DNA of 64,000 nucleotides from Planococcus lenghuensis (GTDB lineage Bacteria > Bacillota > Bacilli > Bacillales_A > Planococcaceae), in NCBI RefSeq assembly GCF_001999905.1, contig NZ_CP019640.1, positions 1,282,001 through 1,346,000 of the forward strand, given 5' to 3'. Both the position numbers and the translations under genes were made by a program. The notes under the pieces are model-generated. The model was not told the DNA's origin. It ran no database searches and was given only the letters and a program-made list of their open reading frames with translations. This document shows, in pieces, positions 38,559-46,706 of the stretch (within the stretch, counting starts at the first letter, position 1; every line of letters begins with the position of its first letter).

Positions 38559-39967
38559 GCTCGATGAAGAATCGGCTGCTTCTTTTGTTCATGGCTTGGA
38601 ATGCCACGTTGCTGGCCGGTCTTTTTCTGCTGATCGGACAGCTTTTTCCGCTTTACGCAGGAGAGGAAGGCACCCGGCCGGAGTTTCTGTGGCTGATGCT
38701 TGCCTTGTTCTTTGTGTTTGCGTTTATCCTGAACTTCATTTTCGGCACTCGCTTAATCCAAGTTTATGCCCAGCCGATTCAAGCAGCGGCGGAAACCGCC
38801 ATGGAATTGGCGAAAGGCAATTACAAGGCCAGGGCACCGGAAGTCCGCTCCGGCAGAACACTGCAACTCGGGACGGCGGTCAATGTTCTGGCCCGGAGCC
38901 TGCAGGAGATGTCGGCTGTCCGGGAACTTGAACAGGAACGGCTGAAAACATTGATTGAAAACATGGGCAGCGGATTGATTATGATCGGCCGCCGGGGAAA
39001 AATATCGCTGATGAATAAATCGTTCGCTGCATCGTTCGGGCTGAGCCTGGAGAATACACAGGACCGGGCATATCAGGAGATTGCATTGCCGGACCGGCTG
39101 ATCGCGCTTATTGAAGATGTATTCTTATCAGAGGATTCGATAAATACCCAGATTACCGTCACCGACGGCGTGCATACAACACATTTTGCCGTTTACGGAG
39201 CCCCTGTCATCAGCGGGCACGGCAAGTGGCTCGGCATTGTGATTGTACTGCACGATATCACGGAACTGAAACGGCTTGAGCAAATCCGGAAAGATTTTGT
39301 TGCCAACGTCTCCCATGAATTGCGGACACCGGTCACATCCATCAAAGGGTTCACGGAAACATTGCTGGATGGTGCTTATGAGGATAGGTCATCACTTCTC
39401 ATGTTTCTGGAAATCATCCAAAAAGAAAGCAATCGCATTATGCTGCTGATTCAGGATTTATTGGATCTGTCTAAAATCGAGCAGTCCGGCTTTCATTTGA
39501 ACTTAGGAGATACGGATCTCAATCATGTGGCTGCCAGGGCTGCTGAAACGGTGCAGCTTGCTGCGTCGGATAAAAACATCCGGCTGGTCATCGAGACAGC
39601 CAGTGACGCCCGGATTCAAGGGGACGCAGACCGGCTGCTGCAGGTAGTGACGAATCTTCTCAGCAATGCGGTTGTCTATTCACCCGAAGATACAGAAATC
39701 TGGCTGCGGATCAAGGAAGGGAAACGGCATGTGACAGTGGAAGTGGAAGATCAGGGGATCGGGATTGCCCAGCAGGAAATCCCCCGGGTTTTTGAACGCT
39801 TCTACCGGGTCGACCGGGCACGCAGCCGCAATTCCGGTGGGACAGGCCTTGGACTTGCGATCGTCAAGCATTTGACTGAAGCTCACCATGGCCGGATCCA
39901 AGTGATCAGCGAACCCGGGCAAGGCACGACGTTCCAAGTGGTGCTGCCCAGAACACAGCCAGAATAA
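38555..39967 (+). CDS. phoR: Phosphate sensor kinase PhoR, without an extracytoplasmic domain
   Basis: Membrane histidine kinase partner of PhoP. TM1 is at about 8-33 and TM2 at about 44-66, with only about ten residues (YAGEEGTRPE) between them. A HAMP linker (67-118), a PAS domain (about 130-240), HisKA with the phosphoacceptor H254 in FVANVSHELRTPVTSIKGF, and HATPase_c with DQGIGIAQQEIPRVFERF and GGTGLGLAIVKH follow. At 470 residues it is over 100 shorter than B. subtilis PhoR, which has a large extracellular loop. Sensing must therefore be by membrane or cytoplasmic PAS. The ATG overlaps phoP by ATGA. Confidence 0.93.
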   Translation: MSSMKNRLLLLFMAWNATLLAGLFLLIGQLFPLYAGEEGTRPEFLWLMLALFFVFAFILNFIFGTRLIQVYAQPIQAAAETAMELAKGNYKARAPEVRSGRTLQLGTAVNVLARSLQEMSAVRELEQERLKTLIENMGSGLIMIGRRGKISLMNKSFAASFGLSLENTQDRAYQEIALPDRLIALIEDVFLSEDSINTQITVTDGVHTTHFAVYGAPVISGHGKWLGIVIVLHDITELKRLEQIRKDFVANVSHELRTPVTSIKGFTETLLDGAYEDRSSLLMFLEIIQKESNRIMLLIQDLLDLSKIEQSGFHLNLGDTDLNHVAARAAETVQLAASDKNIRLVIETASDARIQGDADRLLQVVTNLLSNAVVYSPEDTEIWLRIKEGKRHVTVEVEDQGIGIAQQEIPRVFERFYRVDRARSRNSGGTGLGLAIVKHLTEAHHGRIQVISEPGQGTTFQVVLPRTQPE

Positions 39968-40055
39968 TCGGCATATGCCGCCGTTTTCTTTTCGCTTTGC
40001 CCTCGTGGTAAAATGAAGGAAATGGTGGTTTTTTAGTTGAAAGGGGTTCAATGAC

Positions 40056-42677
40056 GTGACAAAGAAAGTATTGCTTTTGGACGGAAACAGTTTGGCTTAC
40101 CGTGCGTTTTTCGCACTGCCGCTTCTGGCGAATGAACAAGGGATTCACACGAATGCAGTTTACGGATTCACGATGATGCTGCAGAGAATACTGGATGAAG
40201 AACAGCCGACACATATGCTCGTCGCGTTTGATGCCGGAAAAACAACATTCCGGCACGAGACATTCAGCGAGTATAAAGGCGGTCGGCAAAAGACGCCGCC
40301 CGAGCTGTCAGAGCAGTTTCCATATTTGCGGAAACTGATTGAAGCTTATCAGATAAAAAGCTACGAACTGCCGAATTATGAAGCCGATGACATTATCGGC
40401 ACATTGAGCCGGGAAGCGGAAGAAGCAGGGGATGAAGTAATCATCATTTCCGGCGATAAGGACTTAACGCAACTTGCTTCGGGTTCGACGGTTGTGTACA
40501 TCACGAAAAAAGGCATCACGGATATCGAGAAATATACAGTGGATCATATCCAGGAAAAGTACGGGTTGACGCCGCAGCAGATCATTGACATGAAAGGGCT
40601 TATGGGAGACGCTTCCGATAATATACCGGGCGTGCCGGGCGTCGGTGAAAAGACGGCGGTCAAGCTGCTGGCCAAGCATGGCACAGTTGAAGGTGTATAC
40701 CGGGATATCGAGCAGCTGAAAGGCAAACTGAAGGAGAAGCTCGAGCAGAATGAAGAGCTGGCACTTGTCTCCAAACAGCTTGCAACGATTGAACGGCAGG
40801 CGCCGATTGAAGTGAAAGTGGAAGACCTTACTTACAGTGGACCGGACATGGATCAATTGCAGCGCATATGGCAGGAACTGTCGTTTAAATCGTTATTGGA
40901 GAAGCTGGATGCGCCGGAACAGCAGCAGGAACAACAAAAAGAACTGACGTTCCAAGTAGTCGAAGAAGTAGTGCCGGAGATGCTGTCCGGAGCGATGGCC
41001 GTACAATTGGAAATGGCGGGAGAACAATACCATACCGAACCGGTGCTTGGTTTGGCGCTCGCCGATGCCAATAGTGTTTATGTCATTCCGCCGGATGTCA
41101 TGCAGGCATCGGATATCCTGAAAACCTGGCTTGAAGACGGGGCGAACAAAAAATACCTGGCCGATTCAAAGGCGGCATCTGCAGCGTTTCACCGGTCGGG
41201 CATCGACTTGGAAGGTGCGGAATTCGATTTAATGCTCGGCGCTTACATCGTCAATCCTTCACTGACTTATACCGACGTAGCCAATATTGTCCGCGAATAC
41301 GGTTATACCGATGTGTCCACCAATGAGCAGGTATATGGAAAGGGTGCAAAGAAAGCTGTGCCGTTTGATGAATTGCTGCACGAACATATTGCCCGGAAAG
41401 CGAAAGCGGTATGGGAAGTGCGGGCTATTGTGGAGAGCCGGCTGCAGGACAACGAGCAATTCGGGCTCTATCATGACCTTGAACTGCCGCTTGCCGTCAT
41501 TCTTGGTCAAATGGAATCACTCGGCGTCCGTGTCGACCGCCGTCAGCTGGAAGAGATGGGACAGGAGCTTACAGCGAAACTGAAAGATATCGAGGCTGGC
41601 ATCCATGAAGCGGCCGGTGAGGCGTTCAATATCAATTCACCGAAACAGCTCGGTGTCATTCTGTTTGAAAAACTTGGACTTCCGGCCATCAAGAAAACAA
41701 AAACCGGCTATTCGACGGCAGCGGATGTCCTTGAAAAGCTGGAAGGCAAACACCCGATCATTTCGCAGATTTTATTGTACCGGCAGCTCGGAAAATTGCT
41801 GTCGACGTACATTGAAGGGCTGTTGAAAGAAATCCATGAAGACGGGAAGATTCACACGCGGTTTCAGCAGGCGTTGACACAGACCGGCCGGCTGAGTTCC
41901 ATCAATCCGAACCTGCAGAACATACCGGTCCGCTTGGAAGAGGGCCGGAAAATCCGGAAAGCGTTCGTGCCATCTGAACCGGGCTGGGTAATGGTGGCGG
42001 CCGATTACTCACAAATTGAATTGCGTGTGCTTGCCCATATTTCAGGCGATGAAGGACTGGTTGAGGCATTCCGGACCGGACAGGATATCCATACAGCGAC
42101 CGCAATGGATGTCTTTCATGTGCCGGCGGATGAAGTAACAGCCAATATGCGGCGCGTTGCGAAAGCGGTCAATTTCGGAATTGTCTATGGCATCAGTGAA
42201 TATGGATTATCTGAGGGATTGAAAATCAGCCGGAAAGAAGCGGGCGAATTCATCGATCGGTATTTGGCGAGTTTCCCCGGCGTTCAGCGCTATATGGAAG
42301 AAAGCGTAAAACAGGCAAAGAAAGACGGATTTGTGACAACACTTATGAACCGTCGGCGTTATCTCCCCGATATCAATAGTTCAAATTTCAATATGCGGAG
42401 TTTTGCGGAACGGACAGCGATGAATACACCGATTCAGGGAAGTGCTGCGGACATCATCAAAAAAGCAATGATCGATATGGCGGATGCGTTGGAACAGGAA
42501 GGCATGAAGACCCGCATGTTGCTGCAAGTGCACGATGAACTCATTTTTGAGGCGCCGCCGGAAGAGCTGGAGAAATTGAAGATCCTTGTGCCGAAAATGA
42601 TGGAATCGGCTGTGCCGCTCAATGTGCCGCTGAAAGTTGATTTTGCACACGGGGATACCTGGTACGACACGAAGTAA
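40056..42677 (+). CDS. polA: DNA polymerase I
   Basis: Repair and Okazaki-fragment maturation polymerase. Order: 5'-3' flap nuclease (about 1-290, with YEADDIIGTL and GDKDLTQL, and the helix-hairpin-helix GVPGVGEKTAVKLL), a 3'-5' exonuclease-like domain (about 300-465), and the family A polymerase with DYSQIELRVLAHISGD, RRVAKAVNFGIVYGIS and the catalytic QVHDELIFE. In the exonuclease domain the DxE motif is replaced by VQLEMAGEQ, so proofreading should be lost, as in Bacillus stearothermophilus PolI. The GTG start follows AAAGGGGTTCAATGAC. An ATG 5 nt before it is in another frame and stops after two codons. Confidence 0.97.
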   Translation: MTKKVLLLDGNSLAYRAFFALPLLANEQGIHTNAVYGFTMMLQRILDEEQPTHMLVAFDAGKTTFRHETFSEYKGGRQKTPPELSEQFPYLRKLIEAYQIKSYELPNYEADDIIGTLSREAEEAGDEVIIISGDKDLTQLASGSTVVYITKKGITDIEKYTVDHIQEKYGLTPQQIIDMKGLMGDASDNIPGVPGVGEKTAVKLLAKHGTVEGVYRDIEQLKGKLKEKLEQNEELALVSKQLATIERQAPIEVKVEDLTYSGPDMDQLQRIWQELSFKSLLEKLDAPEQQQEQQKELTFQVVEEVVPEMLSGAMAVQLEMAGEQYHTEPVLGLALADANSVYVIPPDVMQASDILKTWLEDGANKKYLADSKAASAAFHRSGIDLEGAEFDLMLGAYIVNPSLTYTDVANIVREYGYTDVSTNEQVYGKGAKKAVPFDELLHEHIARKAKAVWEVRAIVESRLQDNEQFGLYHDLELPLAVILGQMESLGVRVDRRQLEEMGQELTAKLKDIEAGIHEAAGEAFNINSPKQLGVILFEKLGLPAIKKTKTGYSTAADVLEKLEGKHPIISQILLYRQLGKLLSTYIEGLLKEIHEDGKIHTRFQQALTQTGRLSSINPNLQNIPVRLEEGRKIRKAFVPSEPGWVMVAADYSQIELRVLAHISGDEGLVEAFRTGQDIHTATAMDVFHVPADEVTANMRRVAKAVNFGIVYGISEYGLSEGLKISRKEAGEFIDRYLASFPGVQRYMEESVKQAKKDGFVTTLMNRRRYLPDINSSNFNMRSFAERTAMNTPIQGSAADIIKKAMIDMADALEQEGMKTRMLLQVHDELIFEAPPEELEKLKILVPKMMESAVPLNVPLKVDFAHGDTWYDTK

Positions 42678-42693
42678 AAGGAGAGGTTTCAAC

Positions 42694-43563
42694 ATGCCGG
42701 AATTGCCGGAAGTGGAAGGCGTTGTCCGGCTGATCAAGCCGGCCGTCGAAGGCCGAACAATAACAGACGTTTTCATATCGGATACTGTCCGGAGATCGAA
42801 AGCCGGAGGAAAAGATGCCATCTTGAAACGGATCAGTGAGGAAGGATTTATTGAAGAACTGACGGGTGCATCATTTCTGTCCGTGGAACGCCGGAGCAAG
42901 TACATCTATTTTGATATGCAGAAAGAAGGCCGGTTTTTATTTGTAAACCATCTCGGCATGACGGGCGCCTGGTTTCATGTCGGTTCGCTTGAAGAAATCC
43001 GGGAAGAGAAATTCAGGCGGCATGTCCATGTTATTTTCACACTTGATGACGGATCGCTGTTCGTGTATTCCGATATTCGCCGCTTTGGTGAAATGCGGGT
43101 GCTGCAGGATGAATCCGGCTATCCGCCGCTCCTGCTGATGGCACCGGAGCCGTTCGGGGAAGACGCCCTGCAGCATTTTCTGGAGATGAGCGAAAGGCCG
43201 AAATACGCCAAAAAGCCGGTTAAGGAAGTCATCATGGACGGCCAGGTCATTTCAGGCTGCGGCAATATTTATGCGACAGAGGCGCTGTTTAAAGAGCGGG
43301 TCCGCCCGGACCGGCCAGTGGGTGGTTTGACTTCTGAAGAAAAAGTGAAACTGTTCCAGACGATCGCCGATATCCTGGCAGAGAGCATTGAAGCGGGAGG
43401 CAGCACCATTTCCGATTACCGGAACGTAAACGGTGAATCCGGGAGCATGCAGCACCGTCTGAAAATGTACGGGAAAAAGCACTGCCTGGAATGCGGTCAT
43501 GAAACGGAGAATATGAAAATCGGGGGCCGGACATCCACGTTTTGTCCGGTGTGCCAAAAGTGA
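42694..43563 (+). CDS. mutM: Formamidopyrimidine-DNA glycosylase
   Basis: Removes 8-oxoguanine and formamidopyrimidines and cuts the abasic site. MPELPEVE supplies the catalytic Pro2 and Glu3, the Lys of RRSKYIYF is in the beta-hairpin, SGCGNIYATEALF is the helix-two-turn-helix and the C-terminal zinc finger has CLEC and CPVC. Length 289. Starts 16 bp after polA and is probably in one operon with polA and coaE. The ATG follows AAAGGAGAGGTTTCAAC. Confidence 0.96.
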   Translation: MPELPEVEGVVRLIKPAVEGRTITDVFISDTVRRSKAGGKDAILKRISEEGFIEELTGASFLSVERRSKYIYFDMQKEGRFLFVNHLGMTGAWFHVGSLEEIREEKFRRHVHVIFTLDDGSLFVYSDIRRFGEMRVLQDESGYPPLLLMAPEPFGEDALQHFLEMSERPKYAKKPVKEVIMDGQVISGCGNIYATEALFKERVRPDRPVGGLTSEEKVKLFQTIADILAESIEAGGSTISDYRNVNGESGSMQHRLKMYGKKHCLECGHETENMKIGGRTSTFCPVCQK

Positions 43564-43572
43564 GTGAAGCAG

Positions 43573-44169
43573 ATGATTATTGGACTGACAGGCAGTATCG
43601 CGAGCGGCAAAAGTACGGTCGCCGCGATGCTGAAAGAAAAAGGGTACGCATTGGTGGATGCTGATGCAGTGGCGCGTCAAGTGGTGGAGCCGGGAACGGA
43701 AACACTGGCCCGGATCAGCCGGGCATTTGGCGAAGATGTGCTGCAGGCTGACAAGACATTGAACCGTGAAAAATTGGGAGCACTGATTTTTAACGACCCG
43801 AATAGCCGGAAAAAACTGAATGATATCATCCATCCGGCCATCCGGCAGGAAATGCTCAGGCAACGGGAAGAGTGGCTGGCGAACGGCGCGCAGACCGTAA
43901 TCATGGACATTCCCCTGCTGTTTGAAAGCAAGCTCGAACATTTTGCCGATAAGATTCTAGTGGTAAGCGTAAGTGAAGAAAATCAGCTGGCCAGACTGAT
44001 GCAGCGCAACGGACTGACAGCACAGGATGCACGCGCCCGGATCTCCTCCCAATTGCCGGTATCCGAAAAGGAAAAGCGGGCGGATGCCGTCATTTATAAT
44101 AACGGTTCCATCGCTGAAACGGAGCGTCAGCTGGAGTGGATCCTGGAGAAATGGAATGCCGCAGTCTGA
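43573..44169 (+). CDS. coaE: Dephospho-CoA kinase
   Basis: Last step of coenzyme A synthesis. P-loop GLTGSIASGKSTVAAML at the N-terminus, DADAVARQVVEPG near residue 31, and DIPLLFES near 113 are family motifs. About 198 residues. The ATG is 9 nt after a GTG (43564) that overlaps the mutM stop region. The ribosome binding site is weak for both, which fits translational coupling to mutM. In B. subtilis a further gene, ytaF, lies between coaE and gapB and is absent here. Confidence 0.94.
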   Translation: MIIGLTGSIASGKSTVAAMLKEKGYALVDADAVARQVVEPGTETLARISRAFGEDVLQADKTLNREKLGALIFNDPNSRKKLNDIIHPAIRQEMLRQREEWLANGAQTVIMDIPLLFESKLEHFADKILVVSVSEENQLARLMQRNGLTAQDARARISSQLPVSEKEKRADAVIYNNGSIAETERQLEWILEKWNAAV

Positions 44170-44211
44170 AAGGCAGCGAAATGATAAAAAATACGTGATT
44201 CTTCCTTCTAA

Positions 44212-44222
44212 TATGTTATACT
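44212..44222 (+). promoter_or_regulatory. CcpN-type operator overlapping the gapB -10 region
   Basis: TATGTTATACT fits the CcpN consensus TRTGHYATAYW at all 11 positions and includes the probable -10 box TATACT (44217-44222). In B. subtilis CcpN represses gapB on glucose. Confidence 0.65.
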
Positions 44223-44275
44223 AATTTCATGAAAAGCAGGCAACAGTATAACTTAATTTATTGGGGGACGCATAA

Positions 44276-45298
44276 ATGACAATATCTATTGCCATCAATG
44301 GGTTTGGCCGTATCGGCCGCATGGTGTTCAGACAGGCGATTCTCGAGGAAGATATTTCAGTAGTCGCAGTAAACGCAAGTTATCCCGCAGAAACACTGGC
44401 TCATCTCGTTAAGTATGACACAATTCACGGCCGGTTCAGCGGTGAAATCGAAGCGGATGGTGATGCGCTGATTGTGAACGGCAAACGGATTGCGTTATAC
44501 GGAGAGCGCGATCCGCTTAATTTGCCTTGGGAGCAGTTGGGAATAGATATCGTCATTGAGGCGACGGGCAAGTTCAACTCCCGGGACCAGGCCGCTCTCC
44601 ATCTTGAAGCGGGAGCGAAAAAAGTGATTTTGACGGCTCCCGGCAAGAACGAAGACGTCACGATCGTCATGGGTGTCAATGAAGATCAACTTGATGTGGA
44701 TAAGCACCATGTTATCTCCAATGCCAGTTGCACAACGAATTGCCTGGCGCCGGTTGCAAAAGTGCTGAATGACACGTTCGGCATCGAAAATGGACTGATG
44801 ACCACGGTGCATGCATATACGAACGATCAGAAAAATCTGGATAATCCCCATAAAGATTTGCGACGCGCCCGAGCAGCGGCTGAATCGATTATTCCTACTT
44901 CTACCGGTGCCGCGAAAGCGCTGTCACTGGTGATTCCGGAACTGAAAGGGAAGTTGCACGGCATGGCGCTGCGTGTACCGACGCCGAATGTCTCCCTGGT
45001 GGATCTGGTTGTTGACCTCAAACGGGAAGTGACGATCGAAGAAGTGAATGCGGCATTCGAACGAGCGGCAGAAACGGATCTGAAAGGCATTCTGGAAGTG
45101 ACGATGGAACCGCTCGTATCCGTCGATTTTAATACGACCAGTACGTCGGCTACGATAGACGGGTTGTCGACGATGGTGATTGGTGCCCGGAAAGTGAAAG
45201 TGCTCGCCTGGTATGATAACGAATGGGGATATTCGGCTCGTGTGGTCGATCTGACCAAGAAAGTGGCAAAAGAATTATACGCGCAAACCCTTCAGTAA
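44276..45298 (+). CDS. gapB: Glyceraldehyde-3-phosphate dehydrogenase, gluconeogenic type
   Basis: NADP-preferring GAPDH for gluconeogenesis. Rossmann motif [14 protein letters not shown], catalytic Cys in [12 protein letters not shown] near residue 152, and His in [10 protein letters not shown] near 178. [19 protein letters not shown], with no aspartate of the NAD-specific form at the adenine ribose position, supports the GapB class. Length 340. The position between coaE and speD is that of B. subtilis gapB, and a CcpN-type site lies upstream. Confidence 0.95.
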   Translation: MTISIAINGFGRIGRMVFRQAILEEDISVVAVNASYPAETLAHLVKYDTIHGRFSGEIEADGDALIVNGKRIALYGERDPLNLPWEQLGIDIVIEATGKFNSRDQAALHLEAGAKKVILTAPGKNEDVTIVMGVNEDQLDVDKHHVISNASCTTNCLAPVAKVLNDTFGIENGLMTTVHAYTNDQKNLDNPHKDLRRARAAAESIIPTSTGAAKALSLVIPELKGKLHGMALRVPTPNVSLVDLVVDLKREVTIEEVNAAFERAAETDLKGILEVTMEPLVSVDFNTTSTSATIDGLSTMVIGARKVKVLAWYDNEWGYSARVVDLTKKVAKELYAQTLQ

Positions 45299-45305
45299 TA
45301 AGCAT

Positions 45306-45347
45306 GAAAAGCCGTTCTGCTGCCTTTGCGGCATGACGGCTTTTTTG
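45306..45347 (+). terminator. Terminator of gapB
   Basis: AAAAGCCGT/ACGGCTTTT stem with an inner GCTGCC/GCGGC pairing and a T-run. Confidence 0.85.
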
Positions 45348-45374
45348 TGCTGGCGTTTTTTTGAATCTTTTCTA

Positions 45375-45403
45375 TTGCAATTGACGTACGTACATCATAT
45401 AAT
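45375..45403 (+). promoter_or_regulatory. Promoter of speD
   Basis: TTGCAA, a 17 bp spacer and TATAAT. It implies a transcript with about 140 nt of leader. Confidence 0.75.
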
Positions 45404-45409
45404 GAATCT

Positions 45410-45552
45410 CGTGAACTTGTTGAGGGGGATTTCAAACGACCTACGACTTCATTCACGCGACTGCTTAAAGGGTTAGGACCTCTCCGGACTAACTTTCCCC
45501 CGTGGTAGTCACTTTGATTAAATCTTAACTTACTCAAAGGGGGAAACGAACC
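45410..45552 (+). promoter_or_regulatory. Candidate translational RNA switch in the speD leader
   Basis: The ribosome binding site of speD, GGGGGAAA at 45539-45546, is fully complementary to TTTCCCCC at 45494-45501. A second G-tract, GGGGGA at 45424-45429, can pair with TCCCCC at 45496-45501, so the two pairings exclude each other. Further helices are GTTAG/CTAAC (45472-45476 with 45489-45493), GTGAA/TTCAC (45411-45415 with 45452-45456) and TTGAG/CTCAA (45420-45424 with 45533-45537). No T-run suggests a terminator. The architecture is that of a ribosome-binding-site sequestering switch. The ligand, if any, is unknown. Confidence 0.55.
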
Positions 45553-45936
45553 TTGGAAACAATGGGACGTCACGTAATCGCAGAACTATGGCAATGTGAA
45601 TTCGACAAATTAAATGACATGGACTTTATTGAGCAGACTTTTGTTGATGCAGCACTTAAATCTGGGGCAGAAATTCGGGAAGTGGCTTTTCACAAGTTTG
45701 CGCCACAAGGCGTGAGCGGAGTAGTCATCATCTCTGAATCTCACCTTACGATTCACAGCTTTCCAGAGCACGGTTACGCGAGTATTGACGTATATACGTG
45801 CGGCGATCTGAATCCGAACGTCGCTGCTGATTATATTGCAGAAGCACTCGGCTCACAGCATCGTGAAGTTGTTGAAGTGCCACGCGGCATGGGGCCTGTC
45901 AGCCTTGGCAAAACAAAAGTTATCGCCAGCGCCTAA
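45553..45936 (+). CDS. speD: S-adenosylmethionine decarboxylase proenzyme
   Basis: Makes decarboxylated SAM for spermidine synthesis. The protein self-cleaves at a serine to form the pyruvoyl group: the segment [16 protein letters not shown] near residue 60 holds that site, and [10 protein letters not shown] the conserved cysteine. Length 127, the small prokaryotic class. The TTG start ([13 protein letters not shown]) matches the usual N-terminus and is 9 nt after GGGGG. It is monocistronic with its own promoter, a structured leader and a terminator. Confidence 0.97.
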   Translation: METMGRHVIAELWQCEFDKLNDMDFIEQTFVDAALKSGAEIREVAFHKFAPQGVSGVVIISESHLTIHSFPEHGYASIDVYTCGDLNPNVAADYIAEALGSQHREVVEVPRGMGPVSLGKTKVIASA

Positions 45937-45962
45937 TCCATGTACTTAAAAATCAGGCAGAG

Positions 45963-45992
45963 AGCAGAGGAGAAATCCTCTGCTTTTTCTTT
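45963..45992 (+). terminator. Terminator of speD
   Basis: AGCAGAGGA/TCCTCTGCT with a GAAA loop and a T-rich tail. Confidence 0.9.
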
Positions 45993-46215
45993 TGCCTTGA
46001 AATAGGAAATGCTGTGTTTGCGTTGTAGAATGAAGAGCCAGCCAGGTTGTGACCGGGCAGGCAAAAAGCATTTTTGCCCTGAACGAAAAGATTTGATACG
46101 ATAGCCTTCCGGCAGTGAATCCGGCATTCGGGGTTTAAAGAAAATTCCGCCGGCTCTCTTGATTTTTGGTATACTGAGAGACAAGACATTTAGTGAATGC
46201 GGGGAGTTGTACGAA

Positions 46216-46695
46216 ATGAAATGTCCGTCCTGCCAACATAACGGCACCCGGGTCGTGGATTCGCGTCCGGCAGATGAATTGAAAGCAATCAGAAGACGCA
46301 GGGAATGTGAAGCGTGCGGCTACCGGTTTACGACATTCGAAAAAGTGGAAGAAACGCCGTTGATCGTGGTAAAAAAAGACGGTTCCCGGGAAGAATTCAG
46401 CCGGGAGAAAGTCTTGAAGGGTGTCATCCGCGCCTGTGAAAAGCGCCCGGTGCCTCTTGAAGTGTTGGAAGATCTCGTGTTCAATATAGAAAAAGATCTG
46501 CGGCGCATCGGCACCGCAGAAGTGAAATCAGAAGACGTCGGCGAACTGGTCATGGACCGGCTTGCCGGCATCGATGAAGTGGCCTATGTCCGGTTTGCTT
46601 CCGTTTACCGGCAGTTCAAGGACATTACGGTGTTCATCGATGAACTGAAGGATTTGCTGAACAGAACTCCGGACAACAAACCGGATACAGAGTAA
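46216..46695 (+). CDS. nrdR: Ribonucleotide reductase repressor NrdR
   Basis: Zinc-ribbon and ATP-cone repressor of ribonucleotide reductase genes, responding to ATP/dATP. The four zinc cysteines are in [10 protein letters not shown] and CEACGYRF (residues 3, 6, 31, 34), and the ATP-cone runs from about 49 to 139, with [20 protein letters not shown]. Length 159. A TATACT -10-like box lies about 45 nt before the start. The start follows GGGGAGTTGTACGAA. Followed after 11 bp by dnaB, as in B. subtilis. Confidence 0.96.
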   Translation: MKCPSCQHNGTRVVDSRPADELKAIRRRRECEACGYRFTTFEKVEETPLIVVKKDGSREEFSREKVLKGVIRACEKRPVPLEVLEDLVFNIEKDLRRIGTAEVKSEDVGELVMDRLAGIDEVAYVRFASVYRQFKDITVFIDELKDLLNRTPDNKPDTE

Positions 46696-46706
46696 GGTGA
46701 TAAGAA

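Noticed and set aside
46055-46082. Hairpin GGCAAAAA/TTTTTGCC before nrdR as regulatory element
   Set aside because: Short AT-rich stem with no gene placed to use it as terminator and no second structure; chance is likely enough.
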